Positions 25,268 to 34,795 of a stretch of 64,000 nt of DNA are shown here, in pieces. Below the pieces are notes generated by a model, which saw only the letters and a program-made list of their open reading frames with translations, did not search any database and was not told the origin of the DNA. This stretch comes from Saprospiraceae bacterium (lineage in GTDB: Bacteria > Bacteroidota > Bacteroidia > Chitinophagales > Saprospiraceae), in NCBI GenBank assembly GCA_041392805.1, contig JAWKLJ010000001.1, positions 2,976,001-3,040,000 on the forward strand, in the 5' to 3' direction. The first letter of the stretch is position 1; each line of letters starts with the position of its first letter. Made by a program: the position numbers and the translations under genes.

Positions 25268-26980
25268 CTACATGTTCATGCGTTTCAATTCACCAACGGC
25301 ATGGTCTACTGCCCGGGCAGTGAGGGCCATGTAGGTTAAAGATGGATTCTGACAAGCAGCAGAGGTCATACAAGCACCATCAGTTACATAAACATTAGGA
25401 ACAGCATGTATTTGGTTCCACTTGTTGAGGACCGACGTTTTGGGGTCGCGGCCCATCCGGGCAGTGCCCATTTCGTGAATCCCCAACCCTGGCCAAGAAT
25501 TGTTATCGTAGGTTTGAACGTCTTTGAATCCGGCGGCTTCCAGCATTTCAGCGGCTGCATTCATCATGTCCGGCCTCATGTTTCTTTCGTTCTCTTTGAA
25601 TTCGCAGTCGATAGTCAAGGTCGGTTGGCCAAAGATATCACGGACTTCGTGATTTAGCGTTACTTTGTTTTCGTGGTAGGGCAGGCATTCGCCAAAGGCC
25701 GTCAAGCCCATTTGCCAAGGACCTGGCTCAATGAGTTGCGCCTTGAGTTCTTCTCCGAGGGAGTAATCTAGCTCTCGAACGCCCCGCGTCCAGTTGGTGC
25801 GGCTTGCCCCACCCTGGTAACCGTAACCACGAACAAAGTCTTTCATGGTACTATCCTTGTCAATATTGCGGAAACGTGGAATATAAATACCATTGGGGCG
25901 ACGACCTTTATAATACTTGTCATTAAACCCATCAAAACGACCACGGGCCCCAAGACGGAAATGGTGATCCATCAAATTATGGCCCAATTCACCACTATCA
26001 TTACCCATACCATTGGGGAAACGATCGGAGGTAGAATTCATTAAAATAAAGGTGCTTCCCAGGGCCGAAGCGCAACAGAAGATCACCTTGGCATAAAATT
26101 CATGGGTTTCTTTTGTCTCCCCATCGATAATTCTGACGCCCGTTGCCTTCTTTTGGTCCGCATCATAAATGATAGAGTGTACAATGGAATGGGGGCGAAG
26201 CGTCAGGTTACCTGTCAATTCTGCAGCTGGCAAGGTGGAAGATTGGCTACTGAAATAAGCGCCATAAGGACAACCCCTGATACAACGATTTCTGAATTGG
26301 CACTTGGTTCGCCCATTATGATCCTGGGTCAGGTTGGCCACCCGGCCTATCGTCATGACCCGGCCACCAAAATTTTCAGCCACCTTTTTACTCATATGAT
26401 CTTCCACACAGTTCATGTCCATGGCAGGAAGAAAATCGCTGTCTGGCAATTGGGCTAATCCTTCTGCCCTTCCGGAAATGCCCACGTGTTTTTCTACATA
26501 ACTATACCAAGGTGCCAAATCCTCATAGCGGATAGGCCAATCAACACCAAAACCGTCTTTGGCATTGGATTCGAAATCCATTGGACTCCAGCGATAGGAC
26601 TGGCGCCCCCATAACAGAGAGCGGCCGCCGACGTGGTAGCCCCGCATCCAATCAAAACGCTTCACTTCGGAATAGGGATGTTCGGTATCCTTTACCCACC
26701 AATGTTTAGTGGATTCGCGAACGGTATAGCCAGTGCGATTTTGCTTTTCGTAATCCTTTAGTGCTTCTGCCGTGAGTTGATCTCTTCGGGGAAGTTGCCA
26801 GGGTTCTAAATGGGCTGTCGGGTAGTCCTCTACATGTTTAACCATTCTACCTCGTTCGAGTACAATTGTTTTTAGCCCTTTCTCTGCAAATTCTTTGGCA
26901 GCCCAGCCGCCACTTATGCCAGAGCCAATAACAATAGCATCGTAGGTAACTTCTTCTTTTCCTTGTGAATTGAAATACAT
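25268..26980 (-). CDS. GMC family FAD oxidoreductase
   Basis: A 570-residue GMC flavoprotein. The FAD-binding GxGxxG is GSGISGG near 18, followed by VLERG. A cysteine-rich patch, CQFRNRCIRGCPYG, is typical of the gluconate dehydrogenase/glycoside 3-dehydrogenase branch, and HEMGTARMG near 500 carries the active-site His. No leader, so export would depend on the small subunit. Such enzymes oxidise sugar alcohol groups (C2 or C3) and pass electrons to the respiratory chain. It heads the operon with the small subunit and the TIM-barrel isomerase. The paralogue at 57881-59581 keeps the same motifs. The substrate is not predictable from sequence. Confidence 0.9.
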   Translation of the reverse strand: MYFNSQGKEEVTYDAIVIGSGISGGWAAKEFAEKGLKTIVLERGRMVKHVEDYPTAHLEPWQLPRRDQLTAEALKDYEKQNRTGYTVRESTKHWWVKDTEHPYSEVKRFDWMRGYHVGGRSLLWGRQSYRWSPMDFESNAKDGFGVDWPIRYEDLAPWYSYVEKHVGISGRAEGLAQLPDSDFLPAMDMNCVEDHMSKKVAENFGGRVMTIGRVANLTQDHNGRTKCQFRNRCIRGCPYGAYFSSQSSTLPAAELTGNLTLRPHSIVHSIIYDADQKKATGVRIIDGETKETHEFYAKVIFCCASALGSTFILMNSTSDRFPNGMGNDSGELGHNLMDHHFRLGARGRFDGFNDKYYKGRRPNGIYIPRFRNIDKDSTMKDFVRGYGYQGGASRTNWTRGVRELDYSLGEELKAQLIEPGPWQMGLTAFGECLPYHENKVTLNHEVRDIFGQPTLTIDCEFKENERNMRPDMMNAAAEMLEAAGFKDVQTYDNNSWPGLGIHEMGTARMGRDPKTSVLNKWNQIHAVPNVYVTDGACMTSAACQNPSLTYMALTARAVDHAVGELKRMNM

Positions 26981-27221
26981 ATCAAGCGGTTTTTCTGCTT
27001 AGTAATGGTAAAACAATAACTTACACAAAATATTTAAGGTGTCATTTGGAAGTCTTGGTCAGGGTAAAAAAACAAGCGGGCAGTCAACTGTATAGCGGTC
27101 AATAAACGCAATTTTAGTATTGCAGTCGCTAATCTAACAAAAAATGATTTCATTTTTTATTGGAACCCCAGAATATAAACGTTAAAAAAGTGATAATAGA
27201 CCGTCGATTATTTTTCGAATT

Positions 27222-28310
27222 TTACTTCTGCGCTTTAAATAAGAGATAAACGGCAATAGTCGAGAAGACAATATTAGGAATCCAGATCCCCAGCAATACG
27301 GGGATAGACTGGCCTGCGGCAAATACGATAGAAAAGCGAGATAGGAAAATGTAACAAGCACCCAAACCAACGCCAATGGCTAAGTGTAGGCCCATCCCAC
27401 CCCTTACTTTACGCGCAGCAATGGCCACACCAATAATGGTGAGGATAAAAATGGTGAAAGGTTCGGCTGTTCGCCGATGTAGCTCGATGAGGTATTTTTC
27501 CAGGTTGCCGGCCCCTCTTTCTCGCTGCAAAGCAATCACTCGCTTTAAGCGAGAAGTCGTCATCATGGTTTGTTGGTCGGCGTAGTCTATAAAATCTTCA
27601 GGCGTGACATTCAACGTGGTATCTATATGTTTGCCCCTGCCCAATTGAAACGTTTCTTTAAGGCCATCGAAGGTTCTAATTTCGTAGTTGTTCAGTCGCC
27701 ATTTGCCGGGTGGTCCCTGCCATTCGGCTGTACTGGCTTTAAGCATAAAAATCAACTCGTTGTCTTTAAACTGCTCGATTCTGAAATTGCGAGCGGTACT
27801 GTCGCGTTTGCGGTAAAAATTGATGTAAATCTTGGTATCGGGTGCGACAAACATGTGCACATCCTGGGTTTTGCCAATATCGCGGTCTTTGGCAATGTAT
27901 TTATGCTCAAAATCCAGCCTTTTCATGTTGCCTTTGGGAATATAGATATGGTTCCCTAATAAATGGAGTCCCGCGATAAAAGTGGCACCAATCAAATAAG
28001 GCCGCATCAGTCGTTGAAAGCTTACTCCTGCATTTAGAATAGAGATAATCTCTGAACTATAAGCCATCCTTGAGGTGAAAAAGATGACGGCAATCAGGGT
28101 GAACAAGGGCCAAAGTAGACCATGGATGAAAATAATGAAATTGGGATAATAGTCTATAAGGATTTCTGCTTTCGTAACAGGCTCTTCGATAAATTTTTCC
28201 ACCTTTTCACTGAAATCAATGATCACCGATATCATCGTAAAGATGAGTACGGTGAAAAAGAAGGTGGACATAAACTTCTTAATGATATATTTATCGAGGA
28301 TTTTTAGCAT
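27222..28310 (-). CDS. LptF/LptG family permease
   Basis: A 362-residue YjgP/YjgQ family protein from the ATG at 28310. It opens with MLKILDKYIIKKF, the usual family start, then a first span at about 13-34 and further spans near 55-80 and 95-115. A periplasmic beta-jellyroll region follows, and three C-terminal spans end the protein. LptF and LptG form the inner-membrane part of the lipopolysaccharide export ABC transporter. Sequence alone does not separate LptF from LptG. It follows tgt on the same strand, but a 56-bp inverted repeat ends 9 bp before its ATG and may affect its translation. Confidence 0.88.
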   Translation of the reverse strand: MLKILDKYIIKKFMSTFFFTVLIFTMISVIIDFSEKVEKFIEEPVTKAEILIDYYPNFIIFIHGLLWPLFTLIAVIFFTSRMAYSSEIISILNAGVSFQRLMRPYLIGATFIAGLHLLGNHIYIPKGNMKRLDFEHKYIAKDRDIGKTQDVHMFVAPDTKIYINFYRKRDSTARNFRIEQFKDNELIFMLKASTAEWQGPPGKWRLNNYEIRTFDGLKETFQLGRGKHIDTTLNVTPEDFIDYADQQTMMTTSRLKRVIALQRERGAGNLEKYLIELHRRTAEPFTIFILTIIGVAIAARKVRGGMGLHLAIGVGLGACYIFLSRFSIVFAAGQSIPVLLGIWIPNIVFSTIAVYLLFKAQK

Positions 28311-28319
28311 AAGTAATTT

Positions 28320-28443
28320 GACGGAAATAAATAATACAACTTTTCCCAAAGATTCGCTAAAATTTTCAAAACAACTTCCTTTCTGTCAGTTGTTTTGAAA
28401 ATTTTAGCGATTCAAAAGTTGTATTATTTATTTTTCTTCCGTC
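28320..28443. repeat. Long inverted repeat between tgt and the Lpt permease gene
   Basis: The arms 28320-28376 and 28388-28443 are complementary except for a few bases of bulge (TCCCAAAG against GAA, and three extra bases near the outer end). The loop is 11 nt. The stem ends 9 nt before the permease ATG. There is no T-run after it, so it is not a simple terminator. It could be a MITE-like insertion or an mRNA processing or attenuation hairpin. Confidence 0.85.
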
Positions 28444-28499
28444 TCTAAGTGTTTGCAAAGAAAACAACTTCCAGGCATTCCAGCCCATTTTTAACGAAA

Positions 28500-29669
28500 T
28501 TATAAACGTCTTTGCAGTTTGTTAACCATTGCTGCTTTCCAAATCGCAAAATCTCCTGCCAGGATATGCTCCCGGGCCTCCCCTACTAACCAAAGAAAGA
28601 AACTGAGGTTGTGCAAAGAAGCCAATTGCCCCCCGAGCAACTCCCCACTGTGGATCAGGTGCCGCAGGTAGGCTTTGGTGTGGATGCGACTGGTCAGGCA
28701 AGGACCCTCCGCATCGATAGGTTCATGGACATCCTTCCATTTGGCGTTTTTGAAATTCATGATGCCTTCCGACGTATACAGCAAGCCATGACGGGCATTT
28801 CGAGTAGGCAACACACAATCGAACATGTCTATCCCCAATGCAATACATTCCAATAGATTGACAGGAGTGCCCACTCCCATGAGGTAACGGGGTTTATCCT
28901 TGGGCAAAAAGCCGCAAACTATTTCCGTATGCTTATACATTTCTTCTGCTGGCTCTCCAACGGATAGGCCGCCAATGGCATTTCCTTCCCGTTCAAAGCT
29001 AGCAATGGTTTCGGCGGATTCTTTTCGCAAATCATCATAGGTGCTACCCTGCACAATAGGAAACAAGGATTGGTGATAGCCGTAGTAGCCTTCCGTTGCA
29101 TCATGATGGTCACAACATCGCTTCAACCAGCGGTGCGTTAGCTCCATGGATTGTTTGGCGTAGCGGTAATCACTGGGATAGGGCGGGCATTCATCAAAAG
29201 CCATGATAATGTCGCCGCCAATGGTCCGTTGGATGTCCATGGCTCCTTCTGGACTAAAAAAATGCTTGGAGCCATCAATGTGCGATTGGAAGGTAACGCC
29301 CTCTTCTTTGATTTTACGGCGGTGGCTCAAGGAATACACCTGGTACCCGCCGCTATCCGTCAAAATAGGGCCATCCCAGCCATTGAATTGATGTAAGCCG
29401 CCCGCATGGCGCAAGACCTCCATCCCTGGCCGCAAGTACAGATGATAAGTATTCCCTAGGACAATCTGGGCTTTCACCACGTCTTTCAGCTCATGCTGGT
29501 GTACACCTTTGACAGTACCTACTGTCCCCACTGGCATAAAAATAGGGGTTAAAATGGTCCCATGATCCGTCTGCATCTCTCCCGCCCTGGCATTGGAGGC
29601 TGGGTCTGTCGCTTGTATTTTAAATTTTAACAATGGCCTTAAATTTCCTGCAAAGATAACACTATGCAT
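28500..29669 (-). CDS. tgt: Queuine/preQ1 tRNA-ribosyltransferase
   Basis: A 389-residue Tgt that exchanges guanine 34 for preQ1 in GUN-anticodon tRNAs. Key segments are TDSGGYQVYSL, the AFDECPPYPSD loop with the general-base Asp region, GGLSVGEP and DCVLPTRNARHG with the nucleophile Asp region. The C-terminal zinc site is reduced: where zinc-type Tgt has CxCxxC, this protein has GPCLTS, keeping one Cys. I recall other Bacteroidota Tgt proteins also lacking these cysteines, so this is probably lineage-typical. The first ten residues look extra; a TTG start at the LLKFKIQ segment is possible. Downstream is the LptF/G gene. Confidence 0.93.
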   Translation of the reverse strand: MHSVIFAGNLRPLLKFKIQATDPASNARAGEMQTDHGTILTPIFMPVGTVGTVKGVHQHELKDVVKAQIVLGNTYHLYLRPGMEVLRHAGGLHQFNGWDGPILTDSGGYQVYSLSHRRKIKEEGVTFQSHIDGSKHFFSPEGAMDIQRTIGGDIIMAFDECPPYPSDYRYAKQSMELTHRWLKRCCDHHDATEGYYGYHQSLFPIVQGSTYDDLRKESAETIASFEREGNAIGGLSVGEPAEEMYKHTEIVCGFLPKDKPRYLMGVGTPVNLLECIALGIDMFDCVLPTRNARHGLLYTSEGIMNFKNAKWKDVHEPIDAEGPCLTSRIHTKAYLRHLIHSGELLGGQLASLHNLSFFLWLVGEAREHILAGDFAIWKAAMVNKLQRRL

Positions 29670-29752
29670 TAAATCGTTCTAGCCTAAAAAAAGCATTTTG
29701 TATCATGCCTAAAAATGTCGACCTTAGACGCTAGTGAATCAACCCATAAAGT

Positions 29753-31267
29753 ATGAAAAATAAATTTCCTTTCTTCCTTTTACTACTGTTTCCGCTTATG
29801 CTAACCTCCCAATCCACGCACAAATTAGAAGTGGAAGTTAGCATTGATCCGAGTCTCAAAGAACAATTTCAGCCAGCGGGCCGCTTATTGCTCTTCTTGA
29901 GCAAAGATGGCCGAGGAGAACTGCGTTTCCGCACCTGGCCAAGGGTAGGCAATTTTATTTTTGCAAAAAATATATCCAACTGGCCCCTGAAGCAGCCGAT
30001 GACCATCAACAAAAATGCGGCATTCATGCAGACCTCTGCCATAGACCTGGACGCCATGTCGCAAGATACTTTCTACCTTCAGGTCGTATGGGACCAGGAT
30101 CGCGAGGAGTCCAGGCCCGAAGCCCCCGGCAATTTATACAGCGAAGTCCAAAAAGTAATCATCAATAAAGACCAAAAAGTCAGTCTCAAGATAGATAAAG
30201 TCATTGCTCCCAGGCGGATGCCAAATCATCCACACATTAAAGAAGTGACATTCAAAAGCGACACCCTTTCTAAATGGTGGGGAAAAGACATGTACCTCAA
30301 AGTTGGGGTTTTGCTACCGGGCAGTTATTTTGAAAAAGGCGATGCCAAATTTGCTTTCCGCTACAATATTGCAGGCTATGGCGGTCGCTATACCAGGGCT
30401 AGCCGGCTAGTCAATAACAAAGAATTCATGGGATGGTGGCTGTCGCCCGAAGCTCCGCAGATCGTCACGATTTACCTGGATGGGGAAGGCCCCTTTGGCG
30501 ACTCTTACCAGCTTGATTCCGAAAACAATGGCCCTTATGGTTATGCCTTGACGGAAGAGCTCATCCCCCATTTGGAAAAGGAATTCAGGGGGACGGGAAG
30601 GGCCGATAGTCGGTTTTTGGATGGGTGTTCCACAGGCGGCTGGGTATCCCTGGCCCTTCAAATTTACTATCCTGACCTTTTTAATGGTACGTGGTCCTAT
30701 AGCCCCGATGCCATTGATTTTGAAAACTACCAACTCGTCAATGTCTACAAAGATGCCAACCTCTTTTATAACGAATGGAATAACCTGCGCCCCTTGGCCA
30801 GGGATCTGACAGGCGACCCGAGCATTACCGTGAAAGACTTTATCCAATACGAAAATGTCCTTGGCTATTCAGATACTTATGCTACTTCTGGCGGTCAATT
30901 CAGTGCCCACAATGCCCTGTACAGTCCCAAAGGCCCGGATGGCCTGCCCGCTCCGCTCTTCGACCCACAAACCGGTGTCATAGATCCGGCGATTGCGGAA
31001 TACTGGAAAAAATACGACCTCAAGCTCCAGGTCAAAGAAAATTGGTCAGAACTCGGACCCAAGCTCCAGGGTAAAATCTGGATATGGATGGGTGACATGG
31101 ACAACTTCTACCTCAACCCAGCCACCCGCGCCTTTGATGAATTCCTCAAAACAACCACTAATCCAGTCTCTGATGCGCATATTGAATTTACGCCGATGGC
31201 GGGACACTGTGCGCAATATGACCAGAAGGCGGTGTTGAAAATGATGGGGGATAGATTGGCGAACTGA
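29753..31267 (+). CDS. Secreted esterase, enterochelin-esterase-like
   Basis: A 504-residue exported alpha/beta hydrolase. A Sec signal peptide is at 1-20 (FFLLLLFPLMLTSQS). An N-terminal beta-rich part (about 25-150) precedes the esterase domain, whose nucleophile elbow is GCSTGG with Ser near 292. The acid and His are expected in the last third, where MGDMDNF and the MAGHCAQY motif near the C-terminus supply candidates. The family includes Esterase D/enterochelin esterases; the substrate is unknown. It lies 15 bp upstream of a PrpE-like acyl-CoA synthetase gene on the same strand, which could activate a released short acyl group (inference). Confidence 0.78.
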   Translation: MKNKFPFFLLLLFPLMLTSQSTHKLEVEVSIDPSLKEQFQPAGRLLLFLSKDGRGELRFRTWPRVGNFIFAKNISNWPLKQPMTINKNAAFMQTSAIDLDAMSQDTFYLQVVWDQDREESRPEAPGNLYSEVQKVIINKDQKVSLKIDKVIAPRRMPNHPHIKEVTFKSDTLSKWWGKDMYLKVGVLLPGSYFEKGDAKFAFRYNIAGYGGRYTRASRLVNNKEFMGWWLSPEAPQIVTIYLDGEGPFGDSYQLDSENNGPYGYALTEELIPHLEKEFRGTGRADSRFLDGCSTGGWVSLALQIYYPDLFNGTWSYSPDAIDFENYQLVNVYKDANLFYNEWNNLRPLARDLTGDPSITVKDFIQYENVLGYSDTYATSGGQFSAHNALYSPKGPDGLPAPLFDPQTGVIDPAIAEYWKKYDLKLQVKENWSELGPKLQGKIWIWMGDMDNFYLNPATRAFDEFLKTTTNPVSDAHIEFTPMAGHCAQYDQKAVLKMMGDRLAN

Positions 31268-31281
31268 GTAGCGAAACCAAC

Positions 31282-33186
31282 ATGACAAATTACCAACAAC
31301 TTTACGAAAACAGCATCCAGCATCCCGTCCAATTCTGGGAAGCGCAAGCTAAAGCTATTGATTGGTTTCAGTTTCCTCCTGAGCTATTGAGCCTTGACGA
31401 AAATGAGCTCTACCGGTGGTACAAAGGAGGCAAAATGAATACCTCGTACCTGGCATTGGACTACCATGTCAAGCATGGGCGAGCCAATCAAACGGCGCTC
31501 ATTTATGACTCGCCCGTTACCCATACCAAAAAGCAATTCACTTATCAGCAATTGCTGGAAGAAGTGGAATTGGTTGCCGGAATGCTCAAAGAACTAGGCG
31601 TAGAAAAAGGAGATAGAGTTATCATCTATATGCCGATGGTCCCCGAAACCGTCTTTGCCATGCTGGCTTGTGCCAGATTAGGGGCTGTTCATTCGGTGGT
31701 CTTTGGTGGATTTGCGGCGCATGAACTCGCCATTCGGATCGACGATGCCCAACCCAAGGTGGTGATGATAGGGTCAGGAAGTATAGAAATTAATAAAGTC
31801 ATCCCTTACAAACCGTTGGTAGATGAAGCCCTGGAAGAAGCCCAACACCGGGTGGACCATGTATTGGTTTTCCAGCGGGACTTTGTGCGGGCGGAGATGC
31901 GCTCGGGCCGGGATGTAGACTGGCAAAGCCTCCGCGCCAAAGCCAAACCAGTTGGCTATGTGGAGGTAGATGCGACTGATCCGCTATATATTCTGTACAC
32001 CTCTGGTACAACAGGCAAGCCCAAGGGCGTCCTCCGCGATAATGGCGGCCACGCCGTTGCCCTAAAATTCAGCATGCAATACTTTTATGGGATAGCGCCG
32101 GGCGAGGTATACTGGGCGGCCTCAGATGTAGGCTGGGCTGTTGGGCATTCCTATATTGTATATGGTCCACTTATACACGGATGTACTACCTTGCTCTTTG
32201 AAGGCAAGCCCATCAAAACACCTGATGCCGGTACTTTTTGGCGGATGATAGCCGATTACAAAGTCAATGTTTTTTTTACCGCGCCAACCGCCTTTCGGGC
32301 GATCAGGAAAGAAGACCCGACAGGATCACTCAAAGCGAAATACGATACCTCCTCCTTGCGCTACCAATTCCTGGCGGGCGAAAGATGTGATGTGTCTACC
32401 CTAAACTGGCTGGGTGATTTATTAAAAGTCCCTGTTATCGACCATTGGTGGCAAACAGAGTCAGGCTGGCCAATGATCGGGCAGATGACGGGGGTGGAAT
32501 TACCGGAGATCAAGGAAGGGTCTACGGGCAAGCCCGTTTGTGGCTATGATTTTAGCATATTTGACGAAGCAGGAAATGCCCTTCCTCCCAATAAAGAAGG
32601 TTTTTTGGCTATCAAATACCCCCTTGCGCCGGGTGCCTTGCCCAATTTGTGGCAAGATACCGAGCGGTACAAAGCCTCCTATCTTGAGACTTTCCCGGGC
32701 TATTACTTGTCGGGGGATGGCGCCTATATCGATGAGGAGGGCTACATTTTCATTACTGGTCGGATCGATGATGTCATCAATGTGGCAGGTCATCGCCTAT
32801 CAACCGCCGAAATGGAAGAGATCGTTTCTTCCCATGCAGCAGTGGCGGAATGTGCCGTCATTGGGATCAAAGACGACATGAAAGGACAGGTCCCGGTCGG
32901 CTTTGTTATGCTGAAAGATGGGGTCTCCATTAGTGAAAGCGAATTGGAGGCTGAACTGATACAAATGATCAGGCAAAAGATTGGGGCCGTGGCCAGTTTC
33001 AAAAGAGCCGTCATTGCGCCAAAACTTCCGAAAACCCGTTCGGGCAAAATTTTGCGTAAAATCATGCGCTTTATAGCGGATGGAGAAACCTTTTCTACCC
33101 CATCTACCATCGAAGACATTAGTGTACTGGATGATCTGCGAGGGTTAATGTCGGACAAGCAGATAGGGATAGCGTTTAAGGAATGA
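31282..33186 (+). CDS. prpE: Propionyl-CoA synthetase-like AMP-binding ligase
   Basis: A 634-residue acyl-CoA synthetase of the acetate/propionate branch. It has an ACS N-terminal segment (PVQFWEAQA), the P-loop YTSGTTGKPKG near 236, WWQTESGWP, the YLSGDGAYIDEEGY hinge region and the catalytic-lysine motif RSGKILRK near 595, a known acetylation control site in this family. IPYKPLVDEAL and the overall length favour PrpE over acetyl-CoA synthetase. It makes acyl-CoA from a short acid, ATP and CoA in the cytoplasm. It likely shares a transcript with the esterase gene just upstream. Confidence 0.85.
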   Translation: MTNYQQLYENSIQHPVQFWEAQAKAIDWFQFPPELLSLDENELYRWYKGGKMNTSYLALDYHVKHGRANQTALIYDSPVTHTKKQFTYQQLLEEVELVAGMLKELGVEKGDRVIIYMPMVPETVFAMLACARLGAVHSVVFGGFAAHELAIRIDDAQPKVVMIGSGSIEINKVIPYKPLVDEALEEAQHRVDHVLVFQRDFVRAEMRSGRDVDWQSLRAKAKPVGYVEVDATDPLYILYTSGTTGKPKGVLRDNGGHAVALKFSMQYFYGIAPGEVYWAASDVGWAVGHSYIVYGPLIHGCTTLLFEGKPIKTPDAGTFWRMIADYKVNVFFTAPTAFRAIRKEDPTGSLKAKYDTSSLRYQFLAGERCDVSTLNWLGDLLKVPVIDHWWQTESGWPMIGQMTGVELPEIKEGSTGKPVCGYDFSIFDEAGNALPPNKEGFLAIKYPLAPGALPNLWQDTERYKASYLETFPGYYLSGDGAYIDEEGYIFITGRIDDVINVAGHRLSTAEMEEIVSSHAAVAECAVIGIKDDMKGQVPVGFVMLKDGVSISESELEAELIQMIRQKIGAVASFKRAVIAPKLPKTRSGKILRKIMRFIADGETFSTPSTIEDISVLDDLRGLMSDKQIGIAFKE

Positions 33187-33204
33187 AGTACTATTGAGAA
33201 ACGT

Positions 33205-33963
33205 TTATTCGGCTCTGTCGGAAATAACCTTACCTAAAAAATAATTTAACTCTGTATTGACACGTGAAATGTTTTTTTCCACTGTTTGAGCTGAGTTAGG
33301 GTTTAATATATCCAATAAATTATAGATTCTTTCATCGTCTCCAAACCTTAGTTGCCCAGTATAAATAATTTCAGCCAATGCATTTACAATGCAACATTTT
33401 GTGAAATTACCGCTAATGTTTTTGGCAACTGATTCGAAAAAATCAATAGCAGATATTTCTGGTACCCTTTTGTATTTATTCGCTATTCCGGTGATAATTC
33501 CTTCGGAACTTGTATTGTAAAAATCATCAATCAATTCCGGATGATTAATAAAGATATCTCCAAGTTCCCTTGCCACATCATTTTTTTCCCTTAATCTGGT
33601 TGGATTGGATTTGATTGTATTGGCATTCCTCCTACTTTGCGCAAATCTTTTGTCCAATTCAGCGACCAGTTCAATGACATCTTCCTTTCTTTTTTTCTTC
33701 TTAAAATTATCCTCCGTCAACCCTTCAATCGATTCAATAATCTGTAAAAGGCTATAGGTGATTGAATTCATTTCTATTTTATAATCATCAATCGGTAAAG
33801 TGCCTCTGTTCCTTTCTAAATTTATTTGATTAAACCTCGATGATATCATCAATACTTCGGGGGCGAATCGGGTATAATAGGTGCTAACAAACTCAAGCAA
33901 CCGTTCTATCGTTGCCTTTGTTTCTCCTTTGCTAATCAGTTTCTTTAATTCTGGTATTACCAT
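33205..33963 (-). CDS. EAD11-like domain protein with unknown helical C-terminus
   Basis: A 252-residue protein. Residues 1-95 resemble effector-associated domain 11: LKKLISKGETKATIERLLEF, then MISSRFNQINLERNRGTLPIDDY, then a helix ending LLQIIESI. The C-terminal 150 residues are charged and helical and unknown to me; no enzyme motif, signal or membrane span is seen. EADs act as paired adaptors linking NTPase sensors and effectors in conflict systems (family knowledge). No obvious partner is next to it; the gene at 41771 carries another EAD-like start. It is convergent with prpE (18 bp). Confidence 0.6.
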   Translation of the reverse strand: MVIPELKKLISKGETKATIERLLEFVSTYYTRFAPEVLMISSRFNQINLERNRGTLPIDDYKIEMNSITYSLLQIIESIEGLTEDNFKKKKRKEDVIELVAELDKRFAQSRRNANTIKSNPTRLREKNDVARELGDIFINHPELIDDFYNTSSEGIITGIANKYKRVPEISAIDFFESVAKNISGNFTKCCIVNALAEIIYTGQLRFGDDERIYNLLDILNPNSAQTVEKNISRVNTELNYFLGKVISDRAE

Positions 33964-34209
33964 GGTTTTTAATCCGCTTCTGCATTTGATAATTAAGATA
34001 CAAGTCTTCTCGAATAAACGCTAATTTTCTTTATATTTTTAGTTCGCTAACAATTTTGGGCTATAAAATAGGTGTCACCTGAAAAGCGTATTTTATTTTC
34101 CTTCGCTGACAATTTTTATGTTGTGCAGCAAAAATTAGTTTAGCTTCTTTTTTCACTTCCTTAGCTTTTTGTTACTTTCAGGGATTCCATCCAATAAACT
34201 ACTAATACG

Positions 34210-34608
34210 ATGAATAAATCCTTTATTACAGCAACTGAACGCGAAAAAGAAGTACTGGACTGGGGTACCTTATTCCGCCTGAGCGGCCCCCAAAAGACGA
34301 ATGCCGAAAACCTGGTGGTCATCGAAGTAAATATCACGCCAGGCAATGGCCACAATTTCCATAAGCACCCTCAACAAGAGGAAGTGATTTATGTAGTGGA
34401 AGGAGAAATAGAGCAATGGGTTGGCCAGGAAAAACGGATATTGACAAACGGTGATAGTGTGTTCATCCCAGCGGATGGAGTACATGCTTCTTTTAATGTT
34501 GGCACAAGGGATGCCAAATTGCTAGCCATCCTAAGTCCATGCATAGGAGATGAGGGCTATGAATTGGTGGAGGTTTTTGATCAGGCTCCTTGGAATACGC
34601 TGAGGTAG
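34210..34608 (+). CDS. Cupin domain protein
   Basis: A 132-residue single-domain cupin. Motif 1 is GHNFHKHPQQEEVIYVVEGE with metal ligands His, His and Glu; motif 2 (about GDSVFIPADGVHASFN) supplies the third His. Metal-binding cupins of this size act as isomerases, dioxygenases or binding proteins, and no substrate can be read. The gene stands alone. The 246 bases before it are AT-rich and hold no gene that I can support, and the 187 bases after it hold nothing recognisable. Confidence 0.82.
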   Translation: MNKSFITATEREKEVLDWGTLFRLSGPQKTNAENLVVIEVNITPGNGHNFHKHPQQEEVIYVVEGEIEQWVGQEKRILTNGDSVFIPADGVHASFNVGTRDAKLLAILSPCIGDEGYELVEVFDQAPWNTLR

Positions 34609-34795
34609 GCCGCATTTTAGGATGGAAATATCATGAACTCAACAGGCAACGGTTAAGTTTACTTCATTTCCCTTCATATAGTTTGGCTTTTTCCCAAAGC
34701 AATACCTTAAAGGCCTCCGAAATCCGTTCCAGGCCTGCAACTATTTTGCTTGAAAGATCAAATTGTAAAACCTATAGAATTGTTCTAGGTCTGGA

